Shown here: positions 1 through 10,345 of the stretch, in pieces
How the letters are laid out: each line of letters starts with the position of its first letter
Position numbering within the stretch: the first letter of the stretch is position 1
Source of the DNA: Takakia lepidozioides
Taxonomy: Eukaryota; Streptophyta; Takakiopsida; Takakiales; Takakiaceae
DNA length: 64,000 nt
Direction: 5' to 3'
NCBI GenBank assembly: GCA_030704615.1
Contig: CM060734.1
Span: forward strand, 27,420,042 to 27,484,041
Notes under the pieces: model-generated
Database searches by the model: none
The model's input: only the letters and a program-made list of their open reading frames with translations
Told to the model about the DNA's origin: nothing
Program-made: the position numbers and the translations under genes

Positions 1-1054
1 TAGCCCGCACCCCATGACAATACTTGCTATCTCCTTGGTCTTGGTATAAATGAGTCCATGTACAACCTGGAAAGCAACCAATTCCCTCAACATGGTACCT
101 GCCTCGTGCCAGTATTGTGCAAAGTGATGATCTTCAATATGTCGATTGTTTGGAAGAACTTTAGTCCTAGTTGCCACTGGCAGCCAAATACGCATGATTT
201 GGTAGTAATGTGCGAATGACTGCGGAGGACTAAATTCTTTCCAAGCCAAATCCAACATGATGGGAATTTGGTTGAAGGGCATAAGCATAGCCCTGCTGTA
301 CTCCCTTGCAGCTGGAGTTTTAGGTGGGTTAAAAGCGGCATTGCCCCATACCTCCGGCTGTGGTGGCTGTGGTGTGGTTGTAGTAACCACAGGTTCAGCT
401 ACTGGTACACTGACCTGTTGTGGTGGTGGTGGTACTGGCTCCTGTATCATTGGCATCTCCTGCACCTCCTGTGAAGACTGAAAAGCCAAAGTTCTGGCTT
501 GTAAATAAGAAGCCATTAGCTGTTCCTGAGGGATATAGACTCTTTGGTCGATGTTTGAAGTGAGGTCTTCCACTTGAGTCTGGAGTCCGTCTACATCCTC
601 TTGTAACTCTGCTATCCTACTATAGACATTGTCTATAGTAGTTGTGGCAATGTTCTGCACCTGCAGTCTGAGCTCATTCATCTCGCTTTGGGTGAGCTTC
701 CGTGGGCTTTGCCCTCTACTGGCCCTTGTGCTAACCAGACCTGCATAAGGCTGTTATCCACCAAGCTGCTTGTGGTTCCCCTGAGAGTTTGCTCCTCTCT
801 TAGCTTGTACAATTCCAACTGCTGTTGTAAAGCCTCCATGCGCTTCGCCTGGGCTCAACCAATTGCGCATAAGCAGCAAGTAGATTATTGGCTTCCTTCC
901 AAGCCTTGTTACTGACCGCGATTTCATTTCTATTGGCCACGATGGTTTGTTGCAACTCCACGATGTGTTTTCTCTTGATCAGCTTCCATCTGCCTGTATT
1001 GCTTGAAAGTATCTTCATTGCGACAGATTGTATTCTTCATATCGACAATGAGCT
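1..1054 (-). pseudogene. C-terminal part of family-A extra ORF (aORF), broken
   Basis: Continuation, in shifted frames, of the coiled-coil aORF that starts near 2836. Translations of the minus strand match the plus-strand fragment at 57541-58540: a coiled-coil stretch with NKAWKEANNL (about 800-1018), then a globular part with IEDHHF, VHGLIYTKTKEI and MGCGL near the window edge. Several frameshifts and stops separate these blocks, so it is not translatable as written. It lies downstream of the integrase in the same orientation, the place where Athila-type elements carry an env-like or extra ORF. The function is unknown and no enzymatic motif was seen. The gene runs off the window at base 1. 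Confidence 0.7.
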
Positions 1055-2836
1055 TCATTTGCTCAACATTCTCTCTTCTGCCTTCGTACATTTTTCCGCT
1101 TGACTGTTTATTTCTTTTGTTGATTGGTCAAGCATAGTTGTAAATGTAGCACATTGTATCGCCATCCTGTTATGCACTGTCTGCAACTCCGTATGTAGTG
1201 CATTCAGTTCTTGCAACTTGCTTTCATGCTGCACCTGCATTTGGTATAGCTGTTGCTTATGTGCTTCGTGCAACTGGTCTTGCGCGAGGCCTGCCTCAAT
1301 CAATTGTTGCTTGGCCAATTGCAAAGCCATTTCTGTATTGCCCAAGTCCTGCTTCATCTTGAGAGTGACCTCTTCATCGACCTTGTTTGCACACTCAGTG
1401 GCAAGTCGAGCCTCAAACTCCTTCCTGAGTTCCTCTTTCAAGGCTGTCAATTGGGTAATTGGAACATGGGATTTGACATAAGTCCCCAACAAATTAAGTG
1501 TCCTGCCTATGGAACTCATCAGCATTGCCTGTTGAGGGTCATCATGGTGAGGTTGCTGCTGTTCCTCCTGATCTTCAACAGTATGATGTCTCACTAACCA
1601 TTCAGGCCATTGTCCCACCGGATTTTCTTCCTGAACTACTTCATCTATCACCGGTGCTACAGTGTCATGACCTTCCGCCTGTGGTACCTCCGACACAGGT
1701 GTGTGTATTATATGCACCTCAGGATTTCCCTTGGGCAACTGTTGCACCTCTGGGATTTCTGTCTCCTTGACCAGACCAGAATATTCATAGAGAAGGTCCC
1801 CTTTCTCTATTTCTGCCACTATCTGTTCTGTAGTTGGAATATCTATCCCTTCACTTTCCAAATCAATTATTTCGGGTTGAGCTGCATGGATAACTTGTGA
1901 CCTTGTGACAAGTCGTTCAAGTGGCTGTGATGGTTGTGATGCAGAAGTAACTTCCTCCTCCCTCTCTGAAGGTCCTGCTTCCAGTAATAGCATTTGTCTG
2001 TGCTGCTGTGCCCCTTCCTGGCCATGAGCTTGGGAAACATTATCATGCGGAATCCGTGAAGCCAGTGGATCCGCCACTACAGTCTTTCCCCTTCTCTGCC
2101 TCTTAGTCTCGGGTTGTGCTGCTAGTCCACCCTCACTGTGTGAAGAGCCTTGCTCTTCCATTGCAGTTGTTTCTGGCTCAAACACTCCCATTTCCTTCCT
2201 TTCTTGTGCATTAAGTATGCCAGAATTAAGGATTATTTGAGCAATGATTGGGCCAGACACAATGATAGGAGACTTTGCGGTAGTACCTTGTAATCTTTTC
2301 ATCTCCTCTACTAGTGCGTTGTACATTATGTCCGCCCATTGTACCTCTTGTCCCTTCAGGCCTTTGAGTATTTCCTCTGTGAAGGATCTGCTCAAATATT
2401 GTTGGTTCTGTTTCAGGGCAATCAGAACGTTCAATACCTGGCCTATCTCTTTTAACCCTGGGTACACAGCTTTGGTACAAGCATAACCCTGAGTTTTAAA
2501 GAAACTCCCTTCTTGGAATAAGTCCCCTATTTGCAGTCTTGCCCTGTGTTCCTCCACATGCACCTGACCTGCTGGCAATCGAAACAATTGCTGGAGGTAT
2601 AGGGGAGTAATCATTAATTCAACTCCCTTCACCGTTGTTGTTCCTGTCCTTGGCTCAAAGTTCTGCAAAAATTGTAACATGTACTGTCTATGGTGTAGTG
2701 TCCAATCTAGGCTTTGCAATCCTTCCAATCTCAGCTCCTCCAGTATCTTTATCGCCTGTGGGGTAGCCATCGTTTGTTTCTGCAGAATTGTGGTGCTCTT
2801 CACCCTGATTTCCTCCATTCCTCTCACTCTCTTCAT
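1055..2836 (-). CDS. family-A extra ORF (aORF), coiled-coil protein of unknown function
   Basis: The longest intact piece of the aORF. The first ATG is at 2836 (MKRVRGMEEI); the open frame extends upstream to 2893 but only with a GTG. The N-terminal ~150 residues include VKGVELMITPLYLQQLF, whose pattern recalls the N-terminal domain of plant transposon ORFs (weak resemblance, my inference). A polar, low-complexity middle with a basic KRQRRGK patch follows, then ~140 residues of predicted coiled coil at the C-terminus (heptad-like, Q/E/L rich). Homologous pieces occur at 26347-28975 and 57165-59280, so it is a stable component of this element family rather than chance. It sits in the sense direction after integrase. 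Structural, nucleocapsid-associated or nucleic-acid-binding roles are possible; none is shown. Confidence 0.75.
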   Translation of the reverse strand: MKRVRGMEEIRVKSTTILQKQTMATPQAIKILEELRLEGLQSLDWTLHHRQYMLQFLQNFEPRTGTTTVKGVELMITPLYLQQLFRLPAGQVHVEEHRARLQIGDLFQEGSFFKTQGYACTKAVYPGLKEIGQVLNVLIALKQNQQYLSRSFTEEILKGLKGQEVQWADIMYNALVEEMKRLQGTTAKSPIIVSGPIIAQIILNSGILNAQERKEMGVFEPETTAMEEQGSSHSEGGLAAQPETKRQRRGKTVVADPLASRIPHDNVSQAHGQEGAQQHRQMLLLEAGPSEREEEVTSASQPSQPLERLVTRSQVIHAAQPEIIDLESEGIDIPTTEQIVAEIEKGDLLYEYSGLVKETEIPEVQQLPKGNPEVHIIHTPVSEVPQAEGHDTVAPVIDEVVQEENPVGQWPEWLVRHHTVEDQEEQQQPHHDDPQQAMLMSSIGRTLNLLGTYVKSHVPITQLTALKEELRKEFEARLATECANKVDEEVTLKMKQDLGNTEMALQLAKQQLIEAGLAQDQLHEAHKQQLYQMQVQHESKLQELNALHTELQTVHNRMAIQCATFTTMLDQSTKEINSQAEKCTKAEERMLSK

Positions 2837-2843
2837 TTTAGAC

Positions 2844-3062
2844 TCACAGAACTGCTTTGGCTGTAAACAACTGCAGGAATGCCTGTAGTGCACAAAGCAT
2901 AAACGTATGGTTGCCGCAGAAAGCTATGGGTAATTTCTTGTAAGCCTGCGGGGCTTGCAAGCATTGCTCAAGAGAAAAGCTCTGCTCTGTCCTTTCGTGT
3001 CTATGCCACTGCGTAAGTAATATTGCGAGCGTATAGTCTGTTAGTTCCTCCATAGTTTCCAA
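2844..3062 (-). pseudogene. N-terminal segment of aORF, frame-shifted from the main ORF
   Basis: The 72-codon frame contains LTDYTLAILLTQWHRH and a NHTFMLCALQAFLQLF block. A plus-strand homologue at 26140-26327 has TDYTLALLLTQWHKD and NHTFMLYALQSFLQLF, so this is the true beginning of the aORF product. It overlaps the main aORF frame by about 50 bases but in another frame, which implies an indel or a frameshift site near 2840-2890. The conserved hydrophobic blocks suggest a small helical domain; the function is unknown. Confidence 0.6.
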
Positions 3063-3520
3063 GTTATAGCATTATGGCCTGTCCTGTCGAGACGCCCGTT
3101 ACTCAGAACGACGCCGCCTCTTGCGCTCAATTTCCCTCCATTTTCTTGATCCTTTCTCTGGTTTTCTATTGGCTGTATCCGCTGTGACTGGATTTTAAAT
3201 TTTATCTTCTTTAGTGGACTTTCCCTCTTGGATAGTCCACTAGGATCACACATGTGACAAGAATTCGGCTTTTCTGTACTTGCCGTTCGTTCCGTTTCCC
3301 TTTTTCCGTACTCATTAATGGGCCTGGCTTTCATCCCTTTTGACGGCCGTTCTTGTCTTCTTTCTTTTTGACACCTGTCCTTGCACTTCATTGTCTGCTG
3401 TGTGTCGCGCCCTGACCTCCACGTGTCTATTTTTAAAGTAATTTCCGTTTCCTCTTCCGTCATCCATTTTCCTGAAGTTATTATGTGTCCACTTGTCACT
3501 GATTCTATGGATGGTGTAAC
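3063..3520 (-). other. basic linker between integrase and aORF
   Basis: An open minus-strand frame (part of 3041-3706) joins the decamer array to the aORF. It is rich in K, R, E and Q and contains a CHMCDPSG pair of cysteines. The equivalent stretch of the third copy (25757-26008) has PYCMYCKGENHH, so a remnant of a small metal-binding motif is possible. Coding status is uncertain. Confidence 0.35.
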
Positions 3521-3735
3521 TTTAGTAGGCTGTGTTGAGCTGTGACAGGCTGTGTCATACTGTGTTACACTGTGATAGGCTGTGATGCACTGTGGTAAGC
3601 TGTGATAGGCTGTGACACGCTGTGGGTTGTTATAGGCTGTGTTGCGCCGTGCTGGGCTGTGATAGGCTGTGTTGCGCCTTGCTGGACTGTGATAGGTTTG
3701 TGTCACGTCGTGATGGCTGTGGTAGGTTGTGTGTC
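3521..3735. repeat. decamer array, consensus GGCTGTGAYR
   Basis: About 20 imperfect copies of a 10-bp unit (such as AGGCTGTGAC, AGGCTGTGTT, GGGCTGTGAT) lie directly downstream of the integrase stop on the minus strand. Related arrays are at 8281-8335, in the LTR at 15536-15660, and in the leader of the unrelated DNMT element at 40721-41400. Confidence 0.85.
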
Positions 3736-5604
3736 ACGTTTGTTTTGCCCGCCCTGGTCATATATGCTGGGCCTAGCGACAAGTGTTCCATACTCCGTTC
3801 GTAACACTGGGGCAGCCCGTGACTGCTCTTGCGGTTCAACATGCAAATCATGCTGCAGGGGTTTGTCATGGATACCACTGTACCCCTTCAACTTATTTGC
3901 ATTGACTCTTCCCAGCATTTCTTTGTTAATGGTTTGTAACATGGCGGTGTTGTTATCATACATCTTTTGTATGACATAAGGTCCTTTCCACGGTGATTTA
4001 AGCTTAGAAGCTTGAATCTTTCCTTTCTTCTGCAACCATAGAACCAAATCCCCCATCTTAAAAGTCTTTAACTTGCCTTCATCAAACTGTTCCTTTCGCT
4101 TCATCTGAATTCTGGTCATATTATCAGCTGCATCAGCACGTACTTCTTCCACATGGTATAATTCATGTTTCCTGACCTTGATGGAGTCTTGCAATTCCAT
4201 TCTTTTTCCCCACTCCGTTCTCATGGTAGGTAACAGGAATTCCACTGGAAGTAAGGCTTCCATACCATAAACTAATTGGAATGGTGTATACTTAGTGGTG
4301 ACTTTATATGAAGTCCTGTATGACCATAAAGCTGTCAGCAGCTTTGTATCCCAATCCGTTCTGTTTGCATTGACTATCTTAGCCAAGATAGTACATAGTA
4401 TTTTGTTGGTAGCCTCTGCCTGCCCATTACCCTGTGGGTAATATGTTGTACTCTTTCTATGCACAATCATAAACTCTTTAGTCAACAACTCAATGGTCTC
4501 ATTCATGAAGTGACTTCCTTGATCACTGATAAATTCTAAGGGACAGCCAAATCGTGTAAGTATGTTCTCGTACAGGAACCTTGCTGTGGACTTGGCTGTG
4601 TTGTCCCTCAAAGCTTTAGCTTCCACCCACTTTGTAGTATAATCAGTGGCTGTAATTATGTACCTGCTTCGTGTATTCTTGGATGGTGGATTAATTGGTC
4701 CAACAAAGTCTAGTCCCCATTTCTGAAATGGTTCCGTAGGCATTGTAGGATGCAAGGCCATCCTTCCAGATCTCTGCAAAGGTCCTAGCCTCTGACATTC
4801 ATCACACTTCTGACAATATTCATGTACATCTTTGAACAAAGTAGGCCACCAGTATCCTGCGAGTAGTATCTTTCTACTGGTAGTCTCTTCTCCAAAATGA
4901 CCTCCAGCCACTCCTTTATGAACTTCCTCCAAGACTTTATTTACTTCATGGTGGTACAAGCATCGTTTTAGTACTCCATCAGGTCCTAACTTATACATTC
5001 TGCTTCCTACCATAGTATAAGGTAAAGCTTTGATAGCAATTCTCTTCCTCTGCTCCTTACCATAACTAGGTGGGCACTGACCATGAGCAAGGTAGTATCT
5101 GATTGGCCACTGCCAATCTAACCATTCATCTGCACTTCCTTGCACCTCCATTACAAATAAACTCGCATCAGGTAACTGATCGTCCACTCCTGTGGCGGCC
5201 TCTCCTGTTGTTAGTCGTGACAAATGATCTGCCACAAGATGCAAACGGCCAGGCTTGTAAATAACCTCGAACTCAAACTCATGCAAGATTATTAACCACC
5301 TCGCTATCCTTCCACTTATCAAAGGTTTGTTCACCAGATATATCAGAGCCTGGTGATCCACATAAAACATAAACTTTCTTCCCAATAGGTAATGCCTGAA
5401 TTTCTTGACTGCATAAATCATTGCCAATGCTTCTCTTTCCGTTGTACTATAGTTCCTCTCAGCACTGTTCATCAACCGGCTAGCATAGTACACAGGTGAA
5501 TCTATATTCCCTGTAACATTCTGGGCTAACACCGCACCCAACGCTTCTCCTGATGCATCGCAGTGAACATGAAATACTACATGCCAGTGAGGGTTAATCA
5601 GCAC
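3703..5604 (-). CDS. pol: RNase H-integrase of family-A Ty3/gypsy element (left copy)
   Basis: A 633-codon open frame. RNase H occupies about residues 8-150 (HCDASGEALGAV, EREALAMIYA, YVDHQALIYLV). Integrase follows, with an HHCC zinc domain ([18 protein letters not shown]) at about 215-275 and a DDE core: [16 protein letters not shown] and a final E in PQGNGQAEA. A basic C-terminal region holds PWKGPYVIQKMYDNN. Integrase joins the double-stranded cDNA to the chromosome; RNase H removes the RNA template. The first codon is a GTG produced by an upstream frameshift, so the true product is a Pol polyprotein continuous with RT at 5785-6440. It is the best preserved of the four integrase copies here (others at 8336, 24307 and 54061). 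There is no chromodomain. Confidence 0.9.
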   Translation of the reverse strand: MLINPHWHVVFHVHCDASGEALGAVLAQNVTGNIDSPVYYASRLMNSAERNYSTTEREALAMIYAVKKFRHYLLGRKFMFYVDHQALIYLVNKPLISGRIARWLIILHEFEFEVIYKPGRLHLVADHLSRLTTGEAATGVDDQLPDASLFVMEVQGSADEWLDWQWPIRYYLAHGQCPPSYGKEQRKRIAIKALPYTMVGSRMYKLGPDGVLKRCLYHHEVNKVLEEVHKGVAGGHFGEETTSRKILLAGYWWPTLFKDVHEYCQKCDECQRLGPLQRSGRMALHPTMPTEPFQKWGLDFVGPINPPSKNTRSRYIITATDYTTKWVEAKALRDNTAKSTARFLYENILTRFGCPLEFISDQGSHFMNETIELLTKEFMIVHRKSTTYYPQGNGQAEATNKILCTILAKIVNANRTDWDTKLLTALWSYRTSYKVTTKYTPFQLVYGMEALLPVEFLLPTMRTEWGKRMELQDSIKVRKHELYHVEEVRADAADNMTRIQMKRKEQFDEGKLKTFKMGDLVLWLQKKGKIQASKLKSPWKGPYVIQKMYDNNTAMLQTINKEMLGRVNANKLKGYSGIHDKPLQHDLHVEPQEQSRAAPVLRTEYGTLVARPSIYDQGGQNKRDTQPTTAITT

Positions 5605-6440
5605 AGGTGTAGTTGTTACTGACAGGTAAGTTCCTCAAACGCCTGTTGACATTCAGCTGTCCAGGCAAACACTGCATCTTTCTTCAGAAGCTTGCTCAAT
5701 GGTGCTGCTATTTGTGCATACCTTTTGACAAATCTTCTGTAATAACTGGTTTGCCCAAGGAATCTCTTCGTAGACTTTTAACATTCACTGGGGGTGGAGA
5801 GGCTTTAATGGACTCTGTCTTCTGGGATCCACAAGGAGTCCCTTCTTACACACAATGTGTCCCAGAAGCACCCCTGAGTTCACACAGAAAGTACACTTCT
5901 CTGGATTCAGGCCCAGACCTCTCATCCTGCATCTGGCCAAACATAACTCCAATTTATGCAAGTGCTCACTCTTAGAGCTGTACACACTGAAATCATCCAA
6001 GAATACCTGCATGAAATCATCCAGATACTCATGAAAAGATTCACTTATCACTCTCTGAAAGGTCGTTGGTGCATTACAAAGTCCAAAGGGCATGACTTTG
6101 TATGCATAAGCCCCCAGTCTGTGATGAAAGCTGTTTTCCTTGGTCTTCTTCTGCCACTTGCACTTGATTATAACCACTGAAGCTATCCATGAATGAGTAC
6201 ATCTCATGGCTGCCACAGTGTCTAATACTGCTTCTGTGAATGACAAAGGGAAAGGATCTTTCTTCGTACAAGCATTCAGCTTCTTATAGTTTACACATAC
6301 TCTTAGTTTGCCATTCTTCTTGGGAACTATAACATGGGTGACAACCAAGTTGTATACTCTATTGGGTATATAAACTTAGCCTCAGCCAACTTCTTTATCT
6401 CTTCTCCAACCTTCTGTGCGTAGTTGGGATTCATTCTATA
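5605..6440 (-). pseudogene. pol: reverse transcriptase of family-A element (left copy), frame-shifted
   Basis: Minus-strand frames give the RT fingers and palm: VIVPKKNGKLRVCVNYKKLN, then MPFGLCNAPTTFQRVISESF and the catalytic motif FLDDFSVYS, where FLDD replaces the usual YxDD. LNPEKCTF and a GHIV block follow. Palm motif A (FMDSFSGYNQ) lies in another frame, and the thumb/connection (5605-5784) is in a third, so at least three indels break the gene. The MPFGLCNAP and DDFSVYS wording is typical of Athila/Tat-type Ty3/gypsy elements. It is continuous in order with protease upstream and RNase H downstream. Confidence 0.85.
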
Positions 6441-7346
6441 CCTCGCCTGCTTGATTGGTACTAAACCCTGGTTCCAGTTCAATCTTATGCTGACAGACTT
6501 CAGGTGGTATCCCTTTTAGATCCTCATAGCTCCAAACAAATACATCTCTGTATTTGATGAACAAGCTTTTAGCTTCTTCGAAGAATTCCGGCTCCAAATC
6601 AGCTCCTACTTTCACCATCCTCGGTTCCTCCTGAGTTCCCACATTTACTTCTCATCTCACCTGCTCATCAGCTGTGATTGTCCAACCAGTCACCACTTCA
6701 TCTGTAAGCTCACAGTGGCTGGTTCTTCTAGGATTTCTATTTCTCCTTCTCTCTCTTCATAGAAATGTGATGGGTAAATGCTAGTTTCCTCTTCAGTTGG
6801 TGTTGCTGTCATTACACCACAGCAGATACCTCTCAAACAACTTAGGCTTTCCAGCCGCATCTCGCAACCTGCTCCCACTCTGGGTGTGCAGCAAAAGGGT
6901 AGCTTCCTGCTCCTCATCCAGTCCTCCTCTCCAGTCATACTCTCTGACTCCTCGAGGGTCTTCTTGTAGCAGGTAATCTACTAGATTTCTTTGTGGTAAT
7001 TGTATCTCGTGTATCCCATTATGCACGGTTAAAACTGAGAATTCAGTCATGGAATACCCTGCCTGTTGCAGCCACGGACGCCCAATAATAAGGAGTAAGC
7101 CTCCATGACTTCATCCATTTTTAATACAGTTACTGTGATCATAAAGATCATTTTCTGTATCTGTATCTTAACTCCTCTTATTAATCCCAATGGCTGCAAA
7201 CTTCTTTGATCTGCCATTGTTACTGTAAATGGGGCTGGTTTCATGTTACTTAGACCAAGCTTCTTCCTTAATTGGTCTGTCATGATATTTACTCCAGAAC
7301 CACCATCTATCAGTACATCAGTTAGTTCTGTGCTTCCAATTCTCAT
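6441..7346 (-). pseudogene. pol: aspartic protease and linker of family-A element (left copy)
   Basis: The frame at 7047-7346 contains the protease core LTDVLIDGGSGVNIMTDQL. The active-site triad reads D-G-G rather than D-S/T-G, as it does in the right copy (11080-12657), so this is a family trait rather than a local mutation. The flap region and a YSLLLG motif follow. The linker to RT (6441-7046) is split among frames (YDWRGGLDEEQEA; IEILEEPATVSL; FEEAKSLFIKYRDVFVWSYEDL). The last block is the usual start of the gypsy RT domain. Confidence 0.75.
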
Positions 7347-7780
7347 TGGATTACTGGCATAGAATCATCAAAGTCCATGACTGGTTCTCGCCCTTCCGGG
7401 CTTCACCTTATAACTGGTCACCTTGCTGTTCAGGTCTGTGTTTCCTGTCTCTTGGGCATTCGATTGATTGCCTGATAAAACCTGTGCCTTACAATAAGGG
7501 TGCCACAGCTAATAGCTGTCCAATGGTAATTTCTGCTTGGTCTGACTATACTGCAGCCAAGTCTCTTCATTATTGCAGTTGAATCTTTTTTTTTCCTTTT
7601 TCCTCACTCCCTTCTTTTTCTCCATCCGAATAAGAGGAACTGGCCACAGGAATATTCATACTCTTTTGCATTTACCGTATAGTATAGTCACTTCCTTGTG
7701 CAGTTCCTTCTCTATCTTTCCAAGTCTAGTCATCTTCAGGCATATATTGGCACTTCAAGTTAATCTTCTTCCTCTTACTG
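7347..7780 (-). pseudogene. gag-protease linker of family-A left copy, truncated by the gap
   Basis: Matches 11740-12150 of the right copy base for base in many stretches (for example the CTTCTTTTTCTCCATC region against CTTCTTCTCCATCAG). It is full of single-base changes and indels, and no long frame remains. The element's gag and 5' LTR would lie inside the adjacent N gap. Confidence 0.6.
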
Positions 7781-8280
7781 NNNNNNNNNNNNNNNNNNNN
7801 NNNNNNNNNNNNNNNNNNNNNNNNNNNNNNNNNNNNNNNNNNNNNNNNNNNNNNNNNNNNNNNNNNNNNNNNNNNNNNNNNNNNNNNNNNNNNNNNNNNN
7901 NNNNNNNNNNNNNNNNNNNNNNNNNNNNNNNNNNNNNNNNNNNNNNNNNNNNNNNNNNNNNNNNNNNNNNNNNNNNNNNNNNNNNNNNNNNNNNNNNNNN
8001 NNNNNNNNNNNNNNNNNNNNNNNNNNNNNNNNNNNNNNNNNNNNNNNNNNNNNNNNNNNNNNNNNNNNNNNNNNNNNNNNNNNNNNNNNNNNNNNNNNNN
8101 NNNNNNNNNNNNNNNNNNNNNNNNNNNNNNNNNNNNNNNNNNNNNNNNNNNNNNNNNNNNNNNNNNNNNNNNNNNNNNNNNNNNNNNNNNNNNNNNNNNN
8201 NNNNNNNNNNNNNNNNNNNNNNNNNNNNNNNNNNNNNNNNNNNNNNNNNNNNNNNNNNNNNNNNNNNNNNNNNNNNNNNN
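7781..8280. other. assembly gap (500 N)
   Basis: Exactly 500 N, a placeholder for unknown length. It lies between the truncated gag end of the left family-A copy and the decamer array of the right copy. The missing DNA probably holds the 5' part of the left copy and the aORF and 3' LTR of the right copy. Confidence 0.98.
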
Positions 8281-8335
8281 GCTGTGTCACGTCGTGATGG
8301 CTGTGATAGGCTGTGTTCCCGACTTGTTCTGCCCG
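8281..8335. repeat. decamer array (GGCTGTGAYR), cut by the gap
   Basis: Three or four units of the same 10-bp repeat found at 3521-3735, in the equivalent position just after the integrase C-terminus of the right copy. Its extent into the gap is unknown. Confidence 0.7.
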
Positions 8336-9713
8336 CCTTGTCATATATGCTCGGCCTAGCGACAAGTGCTCCATACTCCGTTGGTAACACTGGCGCAGCC
8401 CGTGACTGCTCTGCGTTTCAACATGCAAATCATGCTGAAATGGTTTGTCATGGATACCACTGTTACCCTTCAACTTTTGGCATGACTCTTCACAGCATTT
8501 CTTTGTTAATGGTTTGTAACATGGCGTTGGTGTTGTTATCATACATCTTTTGTATGACATAAGGTCCTTTCCATGGTGATTTAAGCTAGAAGCTTAATCT
8601 TTCCCTTCTTCTGCAACCATAGAAACCAAATCTCCCGTCTTAAAAGTTTTAACTTGCCTTCATCAAACTGTTCCTTCCTCTTCATCTGAATTCTGGTCAT
8701 ATTATCAGCTGCATCAGCACGTACTTCTTCCACATGGTATAATTCATGTTTCCTGACCTCCTTAATGGAATCTTGCAATTCCATTCTCTTTCCCCATTCC
8801 GTTCTCATGGTAGGTAACAGGAATTCCACTGGAAGTAAGGCTTCCATACCATAAACTAATTGGAATGGTGTATACTTAGTGGTGACTTTATATGAAGTCT
8901 TGTATGACCACAAAGCTGTCAGCAGCTTTGTATCCCAATCCGTTCTGTTTGCATTGACTATCTTAGCCAAGATAGTACAAGTATTTTGTTGTAGCCTCTG
9001 CCTGCCCATTACCCTGTGGGTAATATGTTGTACTCTTCCTATGCACAATCATGAACTCTTTAGTCAATAATTCAATGGTCTCATTAATGTGAAGTGACTT
9101 CCTGATCACTGATAAATTCCAAGGGACAGCCAAATCGTGTAAGTATGTTCTCATACAGGAATTGCTGTGGACTTGGCTGTGTTGCCCTCAAAGCTTTAGC
9201 TTCCACCCACTTCGTAGTATAATCAGTGGCTGTAATTATGTACCTGTTCCGTGTATTCTTGGCTGGTGGGTTAATCGGGTCCAACAAAGTCTAGTCCCAT
9301 TTCGAAATGGTTCCGTAGGCATTGTAGGATGCAAGGCCATCCTCCAGATCTCTGCAAAGGTCCTAGCCTCTGACATTCATCACAACTCTGACAATACTTG
9401 TGTACATCTTTGAACAATAGTAGCCACCAGTAACCTGCGAGTAGTATCTTCCTACTGGTAGTCTCTTCTCCAAAATGACCTCCAGCCACTCCTTATGAAC
9501 TTCCTCCAAAACTTTATTTACTTCATGGTGGTACAAGCATCGTTTTAGTACTCCATCAGTCCTAGTTTATACATCTTCTGCTTCCTACCATAGTATAAGG
9601 TAAGCTTTGATAGCGATTCTCTTCCTCTGCTCCTTACCATAACTAGGTGGGCACTGACCATGAGTAAGGTAGTATCTGATTGGCCACTGCCAATCTAACC
9701 AATTCATCTGCAC
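8336..9713 (-). pseudogene. pol: integrase of family-A element (right copy), many single-base indels
   Basis: Homologous along its length to 3760-5150 of the left copy. Recognisable blocks are [18 protein letters not shown] and [11 protein letters not shown] (zinc domain), MGLDFVGP and EFISDQ (core Asp residues), YYPQGNGQAEA (core Glu) and the C-terminal RIQMKRKEQFDEGK. They are spread over six or more frames because of single-base losses, often in short homopolymers. Non-functional as written; consensus error cannot be excluded. Confidence 0.85.
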
Positions 9714-10345
9714 TTCCTGCACCTCCATTACAAATAAACTCGCATCAGGTAACTGATGTCTACCTTCCTGTGGCGGCCTCTCCTGTTGTTAGTCGTGACA
9801 AATGATCTGCCACAAGATGCAAATGGCCAGGCTTGTAAACAACTTCGAAACTCAAAATCATGCAAGATTATAACCACCTCGCTATCCTTCCACTTATCAA
9901 AGGTTTGTTCACCAGAATTATCAGAGCCTGGTGATCCACATAAAACATAAACTTTTCTCCCAAAGGTAATGCCCTGAATTTCTTGACTGCCATAAATCAT
10001 TGCCAGTGCTTCTCTTTCAGTTGTGCTATAGTTCTTTCAGCATGTTCATCAACCTGCTAGCATAGTACACAAGTGAATCTATATTTCCTGTAACATTCTG
10101 GGCTAACACCGCTCCCAACGCTTCTCCTGATGCATCACAGTGAACATGAAATAACTACATGCCAGTGAGGGTTAATCAGCACAGGTGTAGTTGTTACTGA
10201 CAGTTGTAAGTTCCTCAAAAGCTTGTGACATTCAGCTGTCCATGCAAACACTCATCTTTCTTCAGAAGCTTGCTCAATGGTGCCTGCTATTTGTGCATAC
10301 CTTTTGACAAATCTTCTGAATAACTGGTTTGCCCAAGGGGGAATC
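9714..10345 (-). pseudogene. pol: RNase H region of family-A right copy
   Basis: The sequence parallels 5150-5780 of the left copy, including the reverse complements of the HVHCDASGEALGAVL and YVDHQALI blocks, but with a small indel every 50-100 bases. No open frame longer than about 90 codons survives. Confidence 0.75.

Noticed and set aside
1218-1900. Plus-strand frames over the aORF
   Set aside because: Shadows of the minus-strand coiled-coil gene; low-complexity leucine/serine translations.
7573-8562. Open frames spanning the N gap
   Set aside because: Made of unknown bases; not evidence of coding.
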